Positions 37,961 to 51,285 of a stretch of 64,000 bases of DNA are shown here, piece after piece. Positions within the stretch are counted from its first letter, which is position 1, and the number at the start of each line of letters is the position of its first letter. The DNA is from Amycolatopsis suaedae (GTDB lineage: Bacteria; Actinomycetota; Actinomycetes; Mycobacteriales; Pseudonocardiaceae): contig NZ_SFCC01000001.1 of assembly GCF_004214935.1 (NCBI RefSeq), positions 62,001 through 126,000 of the forward strand, written 5' to 3'. A model generated the notes under the pieces. That model was not told the origin of the DNA and made no database searches. It saw only the letters and a list, made by a program, of their open reading frames with translations. The position numbers and the translations under genes are program-made.

Positions 37961-38352
37961 TCGGAACCGAGCTTGCCGCCGACGAACAGGCCCAGCCCGG
38001 CGGGGAGCAGGATCAGCAACGCGGTGAACGCCGCTCCGCCGGTCAGCGCGTTGCCCAGCTCGGAGATGCCGGTCTGGTCGACGAACACCGCCCGGCCGAT
38101 CACCGACAGCAGCCCGGACACCGGCCCGGCCACCAGCGACGCGATGAACCACACCTTGCCCCGGTCCGGCCTGCGCCACCAGCCGTCCAGCGCGCTCCAC
38201 AGTGCCGCGGCGCCGACCAGCAGCGCGACCGCCACGATCCGCGCCAGGTCGGCGTCGTCGGGGGAGAAGACGGCGATCTTCGCCTGCACGACGGCGGCGG
38301 CCGCGTGCAGCAGCGCCATCCCGAACGCGCGCACCAGCCAGGCGTACATCAT
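37930..38352 (-). CDS. Four-helix membrane protein (B-4DMT transporter-like)
   Basis: 140 residues with four hydrophobic segments (about 5-22, 38-55, 68-88, 103-125) and a positively charged loop WWRRPDRGK. Length and layout fit the small actinobacterial family annotated as B-4DMT transporters; this is recognition by pattern and no activity is shown. Two adjacent ATGs at 38352/38349. Divergent from the peptidase gene. Confidence 0.6.
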   Translation of the reverse strand: MMYAWLVRAFGMALLHAAAAVVQAKIAVFSPDDADLARIVAVALLVGAAALWSALDGWWRRPDRGKVWFIASLVAGPVSGLLSVIGRAVFVDQTGISELGNALTGGAAFTALLILLPAGLGLFVGGKLGSDQRPKAEPAG

Positions 38353-38378
38353 CGGGCAAGCCTAACTAAGCTGTCCGG

Positions 38379-39485
38379 GTGCCTGAGACCAGGGAAACCC
38401 TCGCCAGCCGCCGCGACACCCTGCGCTCCCTCATCCGGGACGCCGAGCTGGACGCGCTGCTCGTCACCGACCTGCTGAACATCCGCTACCTGACCGGCTT
38501 CACCGGCTCCAACGCCGCGTTGCTGCTGCACGCCGACGGCGACGACGGCACGGTGTTCTGCACCGACGGCCGCTACGCCACCCAGGTCGCCGCCGAGGTG
38601 CCCGACCTGCGGCTGGTCCTGGAGCGCGCCAGCGCCGCCGCGCTGGCCGGCCACGCCGGCGCCGAGGCCGCCCGCTACCGCCGCACCGGTTTCGAGAGCC
38701 AGCACGTCAGCGTCGAGCAGCACGCCGCGCTGGCCGACCTGGCCACCGGCGTCGAGCTGCGCAGGGCACCCGGCCTGATCGAGCGGCAGCGGCTGGTCAA
38801 GGACGCCAGCGAGATCGCCGCGCTGCGTGCCGCGTGCGCCGCCGCCGACGCCGCGCTGGCCGAGCTGATCGAGCACGGCGAGCTGGCCGTCGGCCGCACC
38901 GAGCGGCAGGTCGCCAGGGCGCTGGAGAACCGGATGGCCGACCACGGCTCGACCGGCCCGTCGTTCGACACCATCGTCGCCACCGGCCCGAACTCGGCGA
39001 TCCCGCACCACCGGCCCACCGACGCCGTGCTGGCCGCGGGCGACTTCGTCAAGCTCGATTTCGGCGCCACGGTCGACGGCTACCACTCCGACATGACCCG
39101 CACCGTGGTGCTGGGCGAGCCCGCCGGCTGGCAGCGGGAGCTCTACGACCTGGTCGCGGCCGCCCAGGCCGCCGGCTGCGCGGCCGTGCTGCCCGGCGCC
39201 GAGGTCTCCGCGGTCGACAAGGCGGCCCGCGAGGTCATCGAGCGGGCAGGCCACGCCGAGGAGTTCCCGCACGGGCTCGGCCACGGCGTCGGCCTGCAGG
39301 TCCACGAGGCACCGAGCCTGGCCACGACGGGCGCCGGTACACTGTCCGCCGGTATGACCGTCACCGTGGAGCCCGGCGTCTATCTCGCCGGCCGCGGTGG
39401 TGTGCGCATCGAGGACATCCTGGTCGTCCGCGACGGCGGGGGAGAGGTCCTCACCCTGAGCAGCAAGGAACTCGTGGTCGTCTAG
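38379..39485 (+). CDS. pepQ: Xaa-Pro aminopeptidase (M24B)
   Basis: 368 residues. N-terminal creatinase-like domain with [20 protein letters not shown]; catalytic pita-bread domain with metal ligands in [18 protein letters not shown] (two Asp), [15 protein letters not shown] (His), [11 protein letters not shown] (Glu) and [11 protein letters not shown] (Glu). It removes N-terminal residues before proline in the cytoplasm. GTG 38379. A pepQ-efp-nusB order is typical of bacteria. Confidence 0.95.
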   Translation: MPETRETLASRRDTLRSLIRDAELDALLVTDLLNIRYLTGFTGSNAALLLHADGDDGTVFCTDGRYATQVAAEVPDLRLVLERASAAALAGHAGAEAARYRRTGFESQHVSVEQHAALADLATGVELRRAPGLIERQRLVKDASEIAALRAACAAADAALAELIEHGELAVGRTERQVARALENRMADHGSTGPSFDTIVATGPNSAIPHHRPTDAVLAAGDFVKLDFGATVDGYHSDMTRTVVLGEPAGWQRELYDLVAAAQAAGCAAVLPGAEVSAVDKAAREVIERAGHAEEFPHGLGHGVGLQVHEAPSLATTGAGTLSAGMTVTVEPGVYLAGRGGVRIEDILVVRDGGGEVLTLSSKELVVV

Positions 39486-39522
39486 GCCGCGCTTCGACAC
39501 ATCTACAGGAGATTCGGTACTC

Positions 39523-40086
39523 GTGGCCACCACCAACGACCTGAAGAACGGTCTGGTTCTCAACCTCGACGGCCAGCTGTGGTCCGTCGTGAACTTCCAG
39601 CACGTCAAGCCGGGCAAGGGCGGCGCGTTCGTGCGCACCACCCTCAAGCACGTGCTGTCGGGCAAGGTGGTGGACAAGACGTTCAACGCCGGCACCAAGG
39701 TCGACACCGCGACGGTCGACCGGCGCAACATGACCTACCTGTACAACGACGGCACCGACTTCGTCTTCATGGACGGCGACACCTACGACCAGATCACCGT
39801 GTCGCCGGAGATCGTCGGCGACGGCGCGGGCTACCTGCTGGAGAACACCGAGGTCCAGGTCGCCGTGCACGAGGGCGTGCCGCTCTACGTCGAGCTGCCC
39901 ACCTCGGTGGAGCTGGTCATCCAGCACACCGACCCCGGCCTGCAGGGCGACCGCTCCACCGGCGGCACCAAGCCGGCGACGCTGGAGACCGGCGCGGAGA
40001 TCCAGGTGCCGCTGTTCGTCAGCACCGGCGAGAAGGTCAAGGTCGACACCCGCGACGGCCGCTACCTCGGCCGGGTCTCGAGTTGA
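39523..40086 (+). CDS. efp: Translation elongation factor P
   Basis: 187 residues, three beta domains. The tip loop is [11 protein letters not shown] with the position-34 type lysine; the C-terminal signature is [23 protein letters not shown] ([14 protein letters not shown]). It relieves stalling at proline stretches. GTG 39523 follows AGGAG. No EpmA-type modification gene is nearby; actinobacterial EF-P is often unmodified. Confidence 0.97.
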   Translation: MATTNDLKNGLVLNLDGQLWSVVNFQHVKPGKGGAFVRTTLKHVLSGKVVDKTFNAGTKVDTATVDRRNMTYLYNDGTDFVFMDGDTYDQITVSPEIVGDGAGYLLENTEVQVAVHEGVPLYVELPTSVELVIQHTDPGLQGDRSTGGTKPATLETGAEIQVPLFVSTGEKVKVDTRDGRYLGRVSS

Positions 40087-40535
40087 GCCCAGCCGATCCA
40101 CCCCGGCGCGGCGGCCCGATCAGCCGCCGCGCCGCGCGCAGGCGCGCGGTGGAGATCCTGTACGAGGCCGCGCAGCGGGAGAGCGACCCGGTCACGCTGC
40201 TGGCCGACCGCGTCGGCTCGGTCGAGGTCGACCCGATCGCGGACTACACCATCGCCCTGGTCGAAGGCGTCGGCGCCCGCCGGGAGGCCATTGACGAGCT
40301 GCTCGCCGAGCACTCCCAGGGCTGGACGCTGGACCGCATGCCGCCGGTGGACCTGGCGGTGCTGCGGGTCGGGGTGTACGAGCTGCTGTGGGCGGCCGAC
40401 GTGCCCGACCCGGTGGCGATCGACGAGGCCGTCGGCATCGCCAAGGAGCTGTCGACCGACGACTCGCCACGGTTCGTCAACGGCGTGCTCGGACGCATCG
40501 GCAGTATTGCCGACCGGCTGCGCGCCGTTCTCTAG
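40083..40535 (+). CDS. nusB: Transcription antitermination protein NusB
   Basis: 150 residues, all-helical: [20 protein letters not shown] at the N-terminus, [19 protein letters not shown] and [20 protein letters not shown], the NusB signature. It binds boxA RNA with S10 for rRNA antitermination. A TTG start at 40083 overlapping the efp stop (TTGA) is the only start codon that keeps the conserved N-terminus. Confidence 0.93.
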   Translation: MSPADPPRRGGPISRRAARRRAVEILYEAAQRESDPVTLLADRVGSVEVDPIADYTIALVEGVGARREAIDELLAEHSQGWTLDRMPPVDLAVLRVGVYELLWAADVPDPVAIDEAVGIAKELSTDDSPRFVNGVLGRIGSIADRLRAVL

Positions 40536-40544
40536 ACGAAACAC

Positions 40545-40572
40545 CGGCGGCCCGGGATCAACCGGGCCGCCG
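40545..40572. terminator. Bidirectional terminator between nusB and bldD
   Basis: CGGCGGCCCGG (40545-40555) and CCGGGCCGCCG (40562-40572) form a perfect 11-bp GC stem with a six-base loop, 9 bases after nusB and 6 bases before the bldD stop, serving both convergent genes. Confidence 0.88.
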
Positions 40573-40578
40573 TCGTCG

Positions 40579-41067
40579 TCAGTCCTCCTTGGAGGGCCGG
40601 GCCTCCGGCGGCAGCACACCCCAGTCGATCAGCTGCTCGGTCAGCTCGCCGGGCGTCATGTCGTAGATGATCGCCAGCGACCGCAGGTCCTCGGTCCGGA
40701 TGGACAGCACCTTGCCGTTGTAGTCGCCACGCTGGCTCTGGATGGTCGCCGCGTAGCGGGCCAGCGGCCCGACCTTCTCCGCGGGCAGCTGCTGCAGGCG
40801 CTCCAGGTTGATCACGATCTTGGTGGCGGGCTCCGCGCCGGACGGCACGCGGCCCTCCGGCAGCAGCTCGACCACCGGCACACCGTAGAAATCGGCGAGC
40901 TCGGCCAGCTTCTGGACGGTTACCGCCCGGTCGCCGCGCTCGTACGACCCCACGACGACGGCTTTCCAGCGCCCGCCGGACTTCTGCTCGACACCGTGCA
41001 GGGATAGCCCCTGCTGCTGGCGGATGCCGCGGAGCTTCGCCCCGAGCGCCTTGGCGTAATCGCCCAT
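40579..41067 (-). CDS. bldD: Developmental regulator BldD (c-di-GMP responsive)
   Basis: 162 residues from ATG 41067 (GDYAKALGAKLRGIRQQQG). N-terminal Xre-type HTH with LSLHGVEQKSGGRWKAVVVG. The C-terminal domain contains RGD at QRGDYNGKVL followed by RTED, i.e. the RGD-x8-RxxD signature that binds tetrameric c-di-GMP in Streptomyces BldD. In that genus it represses sporulation genes. The frame extends to 41235 but only through shadow sequence. Confidence 0.93.
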   Translation of the reverse strand: MGDYAKALGAKLRGIRQQQGLSLHGVEQKSGGRWKAVVVGSYERGDRAVTVQKLAELADFYGVPVVELLPEGRVPSGAEPATKIVINLERLQQLPAEKVGPLARYAATIQSQRGDYNGKVLSIRTEDLRSLAIIYDMTPGELTEQLIDWGVLPPEARPSKED

Positions 41068-41139
41068 CTGGTGGTTCTCCGTTTCTTCGCCCCGTCGGTC
41101 GGAGGACGTCAGGGGGCCTTCCCGAGTCGAATACTCAGA

Positions 41140-41150
41140 GTAATGGTTAC
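41140..41150. promoter_or_regulatory. Short inverted repeat in the bldD-pyrR divergent region
   Basis: GTAA-TGG-TTAC lies about 75 bases upstream of the bldD ATG in an AT-richer stretch. It could be part of the bldD promoter or an autoregulatory site, but it does not match a BldD box closely. Confidence 0.25.
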
Positions 41151-41281
41151 GCGTTGTCGTCACCAGGTCAAGCAGATGATCCAGCCAGGGTGGTTCCGGC
41201 GCGCGCCATACCACCCGTAAGGCTGAGCGCGCCACCCTGCTAATGTCGCTCTTGATTACCGCATCAACCAGCGGAATCGAC

Positions 41282-41320
41282 GTCCTTTAAGGACCCGTCC
41301 AGCGAGGCGGGGAAGGAGGT
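41282..41320 (+). promoter_or_regulatory. PyrR-binding leader of the pyr operon
   Basis: First hairpin GTCCTTTAAGGAC (41282-41294), then CCCG-TCCAGCGAGG-CGGG (41294-41311). The loop TCCAGNGAGG is the conserved PyrR recognition loop. The stem runs straight into AAGGAGGT (41313-41320), the pyrR ribosome binding site. In mycobacteria PyrR binding at this place blocks translation when UMP is abundant; the same is inferred here. Confidence 0.85.
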
Positions 41321-41325
41321 CCACC

Positions 41326-41919
41326 GTGGCGCCACGCCCCCGTGGCGCGACGGAACCGGTCGGTGAGCGGGAGCTGCTCTCCGCCGGTGACGTCGCGCGC
41401 ACCATCGCTCGAATGGCCCATCAGGTCATCGAGAAGACCGCACTCGGTGCTGGTCGGTCCGACCCACCGGTGCTACTCGGCATTCCCACCCGGGGCACCC
41501 CACTGGCCACCCGTCTGGCCCAGCGCATCGCCGAGTTCTCCGGCGTCGAGGTCGCCTCCGGCGCACTCGACGTCACCCTCTACCGCGACGATCTGCGTCG
41601 CAGGCCCACCCGCCCCCTGGAGCAGACCCAGCTGCCCGACGGCGGCATCGACAACCGGGTCGTGCTGCTCGTCGACGACGTGCTGTTCTCCGGCCGCACC
41701 ATCCGCGCCGCACTGGACGCCCTGCGCGACCACGGCAGGCCGCGCGCGGTGCAGCTGGCCGTCCTCGTCGACCGCGGCCACCGGGAACTGCCCATCCGGG
41801 CCGACTACGTGGGCAAGAACGTGCCGACCTCCCGGTCCGAGGAGGTGGCCGTGCTGCTGTCCGAAACCGACGGAAGGGATGCGGTGCTGCTGCGCAGCCG
41901 GAACGGAGAAGACTCGTGA
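41326..41919 (+). CDS. pyrR: Bifunctional pyr operon regulator / uracil phosphoribosyltransferase
   Basis: 197 residues. PRPP-binding motif [19 protein letters not shown], plus [13 protein letters not shown] [13 protein letters not shown] near the N-terminus and [19 protein letters not shown]. It binds the pyr leader RNA with UMP and has weak uracil phosphoribosyltransferase activity. GTG 41326 after AAGGAGGT. First gene of the pyr operon. Confidence 0.95.
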   Translation: MAPRPRGATEPVGERELLSAGDVARTIARMAHQVIEKTALGAGRSDPPVLLGIPTRGTPLATRLAQRIAEFSGVEVASGALDVTLYRDDLRRRPTRPLEQTQLPDGGIDNRVVLLVDDVLFSGRTIRAALDALRDHGRPRAVQLAVLVDRGHRELPIRADYVGKNVPTSRSEEVAVLLSETDGRDAVLLRSRNGEDS

Positions 41920-42851
41920 GGCACCTGCTCGCCACCGAGGGCCTCGGCCGCGAGCAGGCAACGGCGATCCTCGACACCGCCGACGAGCTGAAGCAGACGC
42001 TGCTCGGGCGCGAGGTCCGCAAGCTGCCCACGCTGCGCGGCCGCACGGTCATCACGATGTTCTACGAGAACTCCACCCGCACCAGGGTGTCGTTCGAGAT
42101 CGCGGGCAAGTGGATGAGCGCCGACGTGGTCAACGTCTCGGCGAGCGGCTCGTCGGTGAACAAGGGCGAGTCGCTGCGCGACACCGCCCTCACCCTGGCC
42201 GCCGCCGGAGCCGACTGCGTGATCGTGCGCCACCCCGCGTCCGGCGCCGCGCACCGGCTGGCCGGCTGGCTGGCCGACGCCGGCACGCACGTCGTCAACG
42301 CCGGGGACGGCATGCACGAGCACCCCACCCAGGCGCTGCTGGACGCCGCGACCCTGCGCGAGCGGCTCGGGCCGCTGGACGGCAGGCGGATCGCCATCGT
42401 CGGCGACGTCCTGCACAGCCGGGTCGCCCGCTCCAACGTGCACCTGCTGGCGACGCTGGGCGCCGAGGTGGTGCTGGTCGCGCCGCCGACGCTGGTGCCA
42501 ACGGGCGTCGGGGCCTGGCCGGTCACCGTCTCCCACGAGCTGGACGCCGAGCTGCCCGCCGTCGACGCGGTGATGATGCTGCGCGTGCAGGCCGAGCGGA
42601 TGACCGGCGGGTTCTTCCCCTCGGCACGGGAGTACTCGATCGCCTACGGCCTCAACGCGGCACGGCAGCGGCTGCTGCCCGAGCACGCGGTCGTCCTGCA
42701 CCCCGGCCCGATGCTGCGGGGTATGGAGATCGCCTCGGCCGTCGCCGACTCACCGGCGTCGGCCATCACCGAGCAGGTCCGCAACGGCGTGCACGTCCGG
42801 ATGGCGGTGCTCTACCACTTGCTGGCAGCGGCCGAGGAGGAGGCAGCGTGA
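41916..42851 (+). CDS. pyrB: Aspartate carbamoyltransferase catalytic chain
   Basis: 311 residues. Carbamoyl-phosphate site [25 protein letters not shown], aspartate-loop and [14 protein letters not shown], and C-terminal [12 protein letters not shown]. First committed step of pyrimidine synthesis. GTG 41916 overlaps the pyrR stop. No regulatory pyrI chain is present. Confidence 0.97.
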   Translation: MRHLLATEGLGREQATAILDTADELKQTLLGREVRKLPTLRGRTVITMFYENSTRTRVSFEIAGKWMSADVVNVSASGSSVNKGESLRDTALTLAAAGADCVIVRHPASGAAHRLAGWLADAGTHVVNAGDGMHEHPTQALLDAATLRERLGPLDGRRIAIVGDVLHSRVARSNVHLLATLGAEVVLVAPPTLVPTGVGAWPVTVSHELDAELPAVDAVMMLRVQAERMTGGFFPSAREYSIAYGLNAARQRLLPEHAVVLHPGPMLRGMEIASAVADSPASAITEQVRNGVHVRMAVLYHLLAAAEEEAA

Positions 42852-44140
42852 CCCGGGTACTGCTGAAGGGCGTCCGGCCCTACGGCGAGGGCGACCCCGT
42901 CGACGTGCTGGTCGACGACGGCGCGATCGCGCAGATCGGCGCCGGGATCGACCCGGGCGGCGCCGAGGTGATCGACGCCGCCGGCCAGGTGCTGCTGCCC
43001 GGGTTCGTCGACCTGCACACCCACCTGCGCGAACCGGGCCGCGAGGACACCGAGACCATCGCCACCGGCTCGGCCGCCGCCGCGCTGGGCGGCTACACGG
43101 CGGTGTTCGCCATGGCCAACACCGACCCGGTGGCCGACAACGCTGTGGTCGTCGAGCACGTGTGGCGGCAGGGCAGGGCCGCCGGCCTGGTCGACGTCCA
43201 CCCGGTCGGAGCCGTCACCGTGGGCCTGGCCGGGCAGAAGCTCGCCGAGCTGGGCACGATGGCCCGCTCGGCCGCGGCGGTGCGGGTGTTCTCCGACGAC
43301 GGCCACTGCGTGTCCGACCCGCTGCTGATGCGCCGCGCGCTGGAGTACTCGACGGCGCTGGACGTGGTGATCGCCCAGCACGCCGAGGACCCGCGGCTGA
43401 CCGCCGGGGCGCAGGCCCACGAGGGCGAGCACGCGGCCAGGCTGGGCTACGCCGGCTGGCCGGCGTCGGCCGAGGAGTCGATCGTGGCCCGCGACTGCCT
43501 GCTCGCCGGGCACGCCGGCGCCCGGCTGCACGTGTGCCACGTGTCCACCTCGGGCACCGTCGACGTGCTGGCCTGGGCCAAGCAGCGCGGCACGCGGGTG
43601 TCGGCCGAGGTCACCCCGCACCACCTGCTGCTCACCGACGAGCGGCTGGCGACCTACGACCCGGTCAACAAGGTCAACCCGCCGCTGCGCACCGGCACCG
43701 ACGCCGAGCGGATGCGGCAGGCGCTGGCCGACGGCGTCATCGACTGCGTGGCCACCGACCACGCGCCGCACGCCCCGCAGGACAAGGACTGCGAATGGGC
43801 CGCAGCCCGGCCGGGCATGCTCGGCCTGCAGACCGCGCTGTCCATTGTGGCCGAGACGATGGTGCGGCCGGGCCTGCTGGACTGGCGCGGCGTGGCCAGG
43901 GTGATGAGCGAGCGGCCCGCCGAGATCGCCGGGCTGCCCGACCACGGCCGCCCGCTGACGGTGGGCGAGCCGGCCAACCTGACGCTGGTCGACCCGGACG
44001 CCGAGTGGACGGTGCGCGGCGAGGAGCTGGCCAGCATCGCCGCGAACACCCCGTACGAGGGAATGCGACTGCCCGGTGTGGTGACCGCGACGCTGCTGCG
44101 CGGCGAGATCACCGCCCGGGACGGAAAGGTGGCGCTCTGA
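42848..44140 (+). CDS. pyrC: Dihydroorotase
   Basis: 430 residues, type I amidohydrolase. Metal site [44 protein letters not shown]; catalytic [14 protein letters not shown]. It cyclises carbamoyl aspartate. GTG 42848 overlaps pyrB's stop. A long frame running upstream in the same phase is a pyrB/pyrR shadow. Confidence 0.96.
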   Translation: MTRVLLKGVRPYGEGDPVDVLVDDGAIAQIGAGIDPGGAEVIDAAGQVLLPGFVDLHTHLREPGREDTETIATGSAAAALGGYTAVFAMANTDPVADNAVVVEHVWRQGRAAGLVDVHPVGAVTVGLAGQKLAELGTMARSAAAVRVFSDDGHCVSDPLLMRRALEYSTALDVVIAQHAEDPRLTAGAQAHEGEHAARLGYAGWPASAEESIVARDCLLAGHAGARLHVCHVSTSGTVDVLAWAKQRGTRVSAEVTPHHLLLTDERLATYDPVNKVNPPLRTGTDAERMRQALADGVIDCVATDHAPHAPQDKDCEWAAARPGMLGLQTALSIVAETMVRPGLLDWRGVARVMSERPAEIAGLPDHGRPLTVGEPANLTLVDPDAEWTVRGEELASIAANTPYEGMRLPGVVTATLLRGEITARDGKVAL

Positions 44141-44640
44141 TGGAACGATTCCTGCTGACCATGGGCGTGCTCGCCTTCTTCCTGCTGTGCTGCTACGGCA
44201 TGTGGCTGGGCTGGCGGCGCAAGGCCCGGGCGCAGAGCGTGCGGGTCGCGCCGTTCCCCGAGGTGCCGGCCGAGCCGGGCGAGGCACGGCTGACCGCCGA
44301 GGGCCTCTACGTCAGCACCACCATCGCCGGCCGCTGGCAGGAGCGGATCGTCACCAGGGGAGCGGGGCTGCGCAGCTCGGCCACCCTGCGGCTGTACGAC
44401 GGCGGCCTGGAGGTGGAACGGGTCGGCGCCCCCGGCTTCTGGATCCCCCGGGAGTCCATTGTGGACGTCCGGCGGGACCGGGCGATCGCCGGGAAGGTGA
44501 TGGGCACCAACAGCCTGCTGGTGTTCACCTGGCGACTGGGCGAGCAGACGCTGGACACCGGCTTCCGCGGCGACGACATCGGCGAGTACCAGCGCTGGCT
44601 GGACGTGCTGAACGGCAAGCAGATCAAGGGAGGTGCCTGA
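44140..44640 (+). CDS. Membrane-anchored PH-like domain protein in the pyr operon
   Basis: 166 residues from ATG 44140 (TGATG junction with pyrC). One N-terminal transmembrane helix (LTMGVLAFFLLCCYGMWLGW), then a soluble domain with LTAEGLYVSTTIAGRWQERI and LRLYDGGLEVERVG, a PH-like beta-barrel pattern. Found in this slot in related actinobacteria; no role in pyrimidine synthesis is known. Contains TCCATTGTGGAC in frame at 44455-44466. Confidence 0.75.
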   Translation: MERFLLTMGVLAFFLLCCYGMWLGWRRKARAQSVRVAPFPEVPAEPGEARLTAEGLYVSTTIAGRWQERIVTRGAGLRSSATLRLYDGGLEVERVGAPGFWIPRESIVDVRRDRAIAGKVMGTNSLLVFTWRLGEQTLDTGFRGDDIGEYQRWLDVLNGKQIKGGA

Positions 44641-44642
44641 AC

Positions 44643-45766
44643 ATGAGCAGTGGTCGGAATCCGGCGGCGCTGGTGCTGGAGGACGGCAGGGTGTTCCCCG
44701 GCACCGCGTACGGTGCCACGGGGCGAACCCTGGGCGAGGTGGTCTTCTGCACCGGCATGACCGGCTACCAGGAGACGCTGACCGATCCGTCCTACCACCG
44801 CCAGATCGTGGTGCAGACCGCGCCGCAGATCGGCAACACCGGCTGGAACGACGAGGACGACGAGTCGGCCCGCATCTGGGTGTCCGGCTACGTGGTGCGC
44901 GACCCGGCCCGCACGCCGTCGAACTGGCGCTCGCGCCGCACGCTCGACGGTGAGCTGGCCGAGCAGGGCGTCGTCGGCATCAGCGAGGTCGACACCCGCA
45001 CGCTGACCCGCCACATCCGCGAGCGCGGCGCCATGCGTGCCGGGGTGTTCTCCGGCGACGCGCTGCGCGGCGAGCGGGAGATGCTGGACGAGGTGCTGGC
45101 CGCGCCGGAGATGGTGGGCGCCGACCTGGCAGGCGAGGTCACCACCGGCAAGCCCTACGTCGTGCCCGCCGGAGGCGAACGCCGGTTCCGGGTGGCCGCG
45201 CTGGACCTGGGCATCAAGTCCAACACCCCGCGGCTGATGACCCAGCGGGGCATCGAGGTGCACGTCCTGCCCGCCACCACGTCGCTGGACGAGCTGCTGG
45301 CCGTCGAGCCGGACGGGGTGTTCCTGTCCAACGGGCCCGGCGACCCGGCCACCACCACGCACCCGACCGAGCTGACCAAGGCGGTGCTGGAGCGGCGGAT
45401 CCCGCTGTTCGGCATCTGCTTCGGCAACCAGATCCTCGGCCGCGCGCTGGGACTGGGCACCTACAAGATGCGTTACGGCCACCGCGGCATCAACATCCCG
45501 GTGATCGACGTCGACAGCGGCCGGGTGGCCATCACCGCGCAGAACCACGGCTTCGCCCTGGAGGGCGAGCCCGGCCAGCGGTTCGACACCCCCTACGGCC
45601 CCGCCCGCATCAGCCACTACTGCCCCAACGACGACACCGTCGAGGGCGTGCGTGCCGAGGAGGTGCCCGCGTTCTCCGTGCAGTACCACCCGGAGGCCGC
45701 CGCCGGGCCGCACGACGCCGCCCCGCTGTTCGACGAGTTCGTCACCCTGATGGAGAAAGCCCGGTA

Positions 45767-45767
<1 letters not shown>
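44643..45767 (+). CDS. carA: Carbamoyl-phosphate synthase small chain
   Basis: 374 residues. N-terminal [16 protein letters not shown] and [14 protein letters not shown]; class I glutamine amidotransferase domain with nucleophile [14 protein letters not shown] and His-Glu in [11 protein letters not shown]. It supplies ammonia to CarB. ATG 44643, two bases after the previous stop; TAATG junction with carB. Confidence 0.97.
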
Positions 45768-49086
<3,319 letters not shown>

Positions 49087-49090
<4 letters not shown>

Positions 49091-49908
49091 CGCACTTCGG
49101 GCAGCGGCTGGCCGCGCTGACCGGGCAGCGCGGCCAGCTGTGTGCCGGGGTGGACCCGCATCCCGGCCTGCTCGACGCGTGGGGCCTGCCCCGCGACGCG
49201 AGCGGCCTGGAGCGCTTCGCGCTGACCGCCACCGAGGCGATCGCGCCCGAGGTGGCCGTGCTCAAGCCGCAGTCGGCGTTCTTCGAGGCCTACGGTGCCG
49301 CCGGGATCGCCGTGCTGGAGCGGGTCGTCGCGCTGGCGAGACAGGCGGGCACGCTGGTGCTGCTGGACGTCAAGCGCGGCGACATCGGCTCCACCATGGC
49401 CGCCTACGCGGCCGCCTACCTGGCCGACGGCGCCCCGCTGGCGGCCGACGCCATCACGGTGTCGCCCTACCTCGGTTTCGGCTCCCTGGAGCCGACACTG
49501 GAGCTGGCACGGGCAGGCGGGCGCGGCGTGATCGTGCTCGCCCGCACCTCCAACCCGGAGGCGGCGGGGCTGCAGAACGCCGTGTCCGCCGAACGGACCA
49601 GTGTGGCGCAGGGAATCGTGGACGCGGTTTCGGCCCGCAACGCGGGCCTGTCACCGCTGGGCGACACCGGGGTCGTGGTGGGTGCGACGATCGGGTCCGG
49701 CGAACTCGATCTGAGTGCGCTGAACGGTCCCGTGCTGGCCCCCGGATACGGCGCGCAGGGAGCGACGGCGGACGACCTGAAACGCCTGTTCGGAGCAGGT
49801 CTTTCGGGGGTTCTGCCCGCGTCCTCGCGCGATATCCTCAAGCATGGTCCCGATCCCGCCGCGCTACGTGCGGCGGTGTCGCGGGCACAACGGGAACTGC
49901 GGCCCTAG
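49087..49908 (+). CDS. pyrF: Orotidine 5'-phosphate decarboxylase (long, type 2)
   Basis: 273 residues. [17 protein letters not shown], the catalytic [21 protein letters not shown] (Asp-x-Lys-x-x-Asp), and [13 protein letters not shown]. It forms UMP. The 270-residue type-2 form with this motif is standard in actinobacteria. GTG 49087 overlaps carB. pyrD and pyrE are not in the window. Confidence 0.95.
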
Positions 49909-49930
49909 AACACCGCCGGAAACGGTGTTC
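49908..49930 (+). terminator. pyr operon terminator hairpin
   Basis: GAACACCG (49908-49915) and CGGTGTTC (49923-49930) form a perfect 8-bp stem starting at the last base of the pyrF TAG stop, with loop CCGGAAA. It separates the pyr operon from mihF. Confidence 0.8.
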
Positions 49931-50049
49931 CGCGGGCCGATACCACCACCCCGATCCGCAGGTGGAGGCCCACCCCCGCATTGTGGCTGGTGTGGCAGGT
50001 GGGTACCGTCCCGACGACGGCCGAAAATTGAGTACTACCGGAGGAAATC

Positions 50050-50367
50050 GTGGCACTTCCCCAGCTGACCGAGGAACAGCGTGCAGAGGCGCTGAAGAAG
50101 GCCGCTGCGGCCCGTCGCGCCCGCGCGGAGCTGAAGGAGCGGCTGAAGCGGGGCGGCACCACGCTGGTGGACGTGCTGAAGCAGGCGGACGAGGACGAGG
50201 TCCTCGGCAAGATGAAGGTGTCCGCCCTCCTGGAGGCGCTGCCCGGCGTTGGCAAGGTTCGGGCCCAGCAGACCATGGAGCGCCTGGAGATCGCCCCCAG
50301 CCGCCGCCTGCGTGGCCTCGGTGACCGGCAGCGCAAGGCGCTGCTGGCCGAGTTCAGCGGCGAGTGA
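50050..50367 (+). CDS. mihF: Integration host factor, actinobacterial type (mIHF)
   Basis: 105 residues. Basic N-terminal helix [29 protein letters not shown] and a helix-two-turn-helix core with [20 protein letters not shown] and [15 protein letters not shown]. Nucleoid protein that bends DNA and supports phage integration and chromosome compaction. GTG 50050 after GGAGG. Coupled to gmk by a 4-base overlap. Confidence 0.95.
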   Translation: MALPQLTEEQRAEALKKAAAARRARAELKERLKRGGTTLVDVLKQADEDEVLGKMKVSALLEALPGVGKVRAQQTMERLEIAPSRRLRGLGDRQRKALLAEFSGE

Positions 50368-50987
50368 GCGGCAGCGCACACGGCGACGCTCCACCCGAAC
50401 TAGCGGAGGGTGAGCCGGCACCGGGACGCGGGTCCCGGCGCCGGCTCACCGTCGTATCGGGCCCGTCCGGCGTCGGCAAGTCCAGCGTCGTCGGCGAACT
50501 GCGCAGGCTGGACCCGGACATCTACTTCAGCGTCTCGGTGACCACCCGCGCGCCGCGGCCCGGCGAGGTCGACGGCGAGCACTACCGCTTCGTCGACCGG
50601 GCCGAGTTCGACCGGCTGGTCGCCGGCGGCGCCCTGCTGGAACACGCCGAGTTCGCGGGCAACTGCTACGGCACCCCGCGCGAACCGGTGGAGCGGGCGC
50701 TGGCCCAGGGCCGCTCCGCGGTCCTGGAGATCGAACTGCAGGGCGCGCGGCAGGTCCGCGAGGCCATGCCGGAGGCACGGCTGGTGATGCTGGTCCCGCC
50801 GTCCTGGGGCGTGCTGGTGGGGCGGCTGACCGGCCGCGGCACCGAGGCCGAGGAGGCCGTGCGGGCCCGGCTGGCCGAGGCGGAGCGGGAACTGGCGGCC
50901 GCAGGCGAGTTCGACGCGACCGTGGTGAACGCCGATGTGCGGACCGCCGCGAGCGAGTTGCTAAACTTGATGTCGGACGATTCTTGA
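50364..50987 (+). CDS. gmk: Guanylate kinase
   Basis: 207 residues. P-loop [20 protein letters not shown]-binding [35 protein letters not shown]; lid and [16 protein letters not shown]. It converts GMP to GDP. GTG 50364 overlaps mihF. The N-terminal 20 residues before the P-loop are a Gly/Ala/Pro-rich extension. Confidence 0.96.
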   Translation: MSGSAHGDAPPELAEGEPAPGRGSRRRLTVVSGPSGVGKSSVVGELRRLDPDIYFSVSVTTRAPRPGEVDGEHYRFVDRAEFDRLVAGGALLEHAEFAGNCYGTPREPVERALAQGRSAVLEIELQGARQVREAMPEARLVMLVPPSWGVLVGRLTGRGTEAEEAVRARLAEAERELAAAGEFDATVVNADVRTAASELLNLMSDDS

Positions 50988-51012
50988 CTTCCCTTTCTCA
51001 GGAGTACTACGA

Positions 51013-51285
51013 GTGACCACGATGCTGGGTGCGCAGGGCGAGGAGCTCGAGGGCATCACCAACCCGCCGATCGACGACCTGCTCGAGAAGGTCAGCTCGA
51101 AGTACGCGCTGGTGATCTACTCGGCCAAGCGCGCCCGCCAGATCAACGACTACTACGCCCAGCTGGGCGAGGGTCTGCTGGAGTACGTCGGCCCGCTGGT
51201 CGAGCCGGGGCCGCGGGAGAAGCCGCTGTCGATCGCGCTGCGGGAGATCCACGCCGGCCTGCTCGAGCACACCGAAGGCGAATGA
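51013..51285 (+). CDS. rpoZ: RNA polymerase omega subunit
   Basis: 90 residues. [34 protein letters not shown] and [13 protein letters not shown] match actinobacterial RpoZ. GTG 51013 follows AGGAG. It aids assembly of beta-prime into core polymerase. Overlaps coaBC by 4 bases. Confidence 0.96.
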   Translation: MTTMLGAQGEELEGITNPPIDDLLEKVSSKYALVIYSAKRARQINDYYAQLGEGLLEYVGPLVEPGPREKPLSIALREIHAGLLEHTEGE

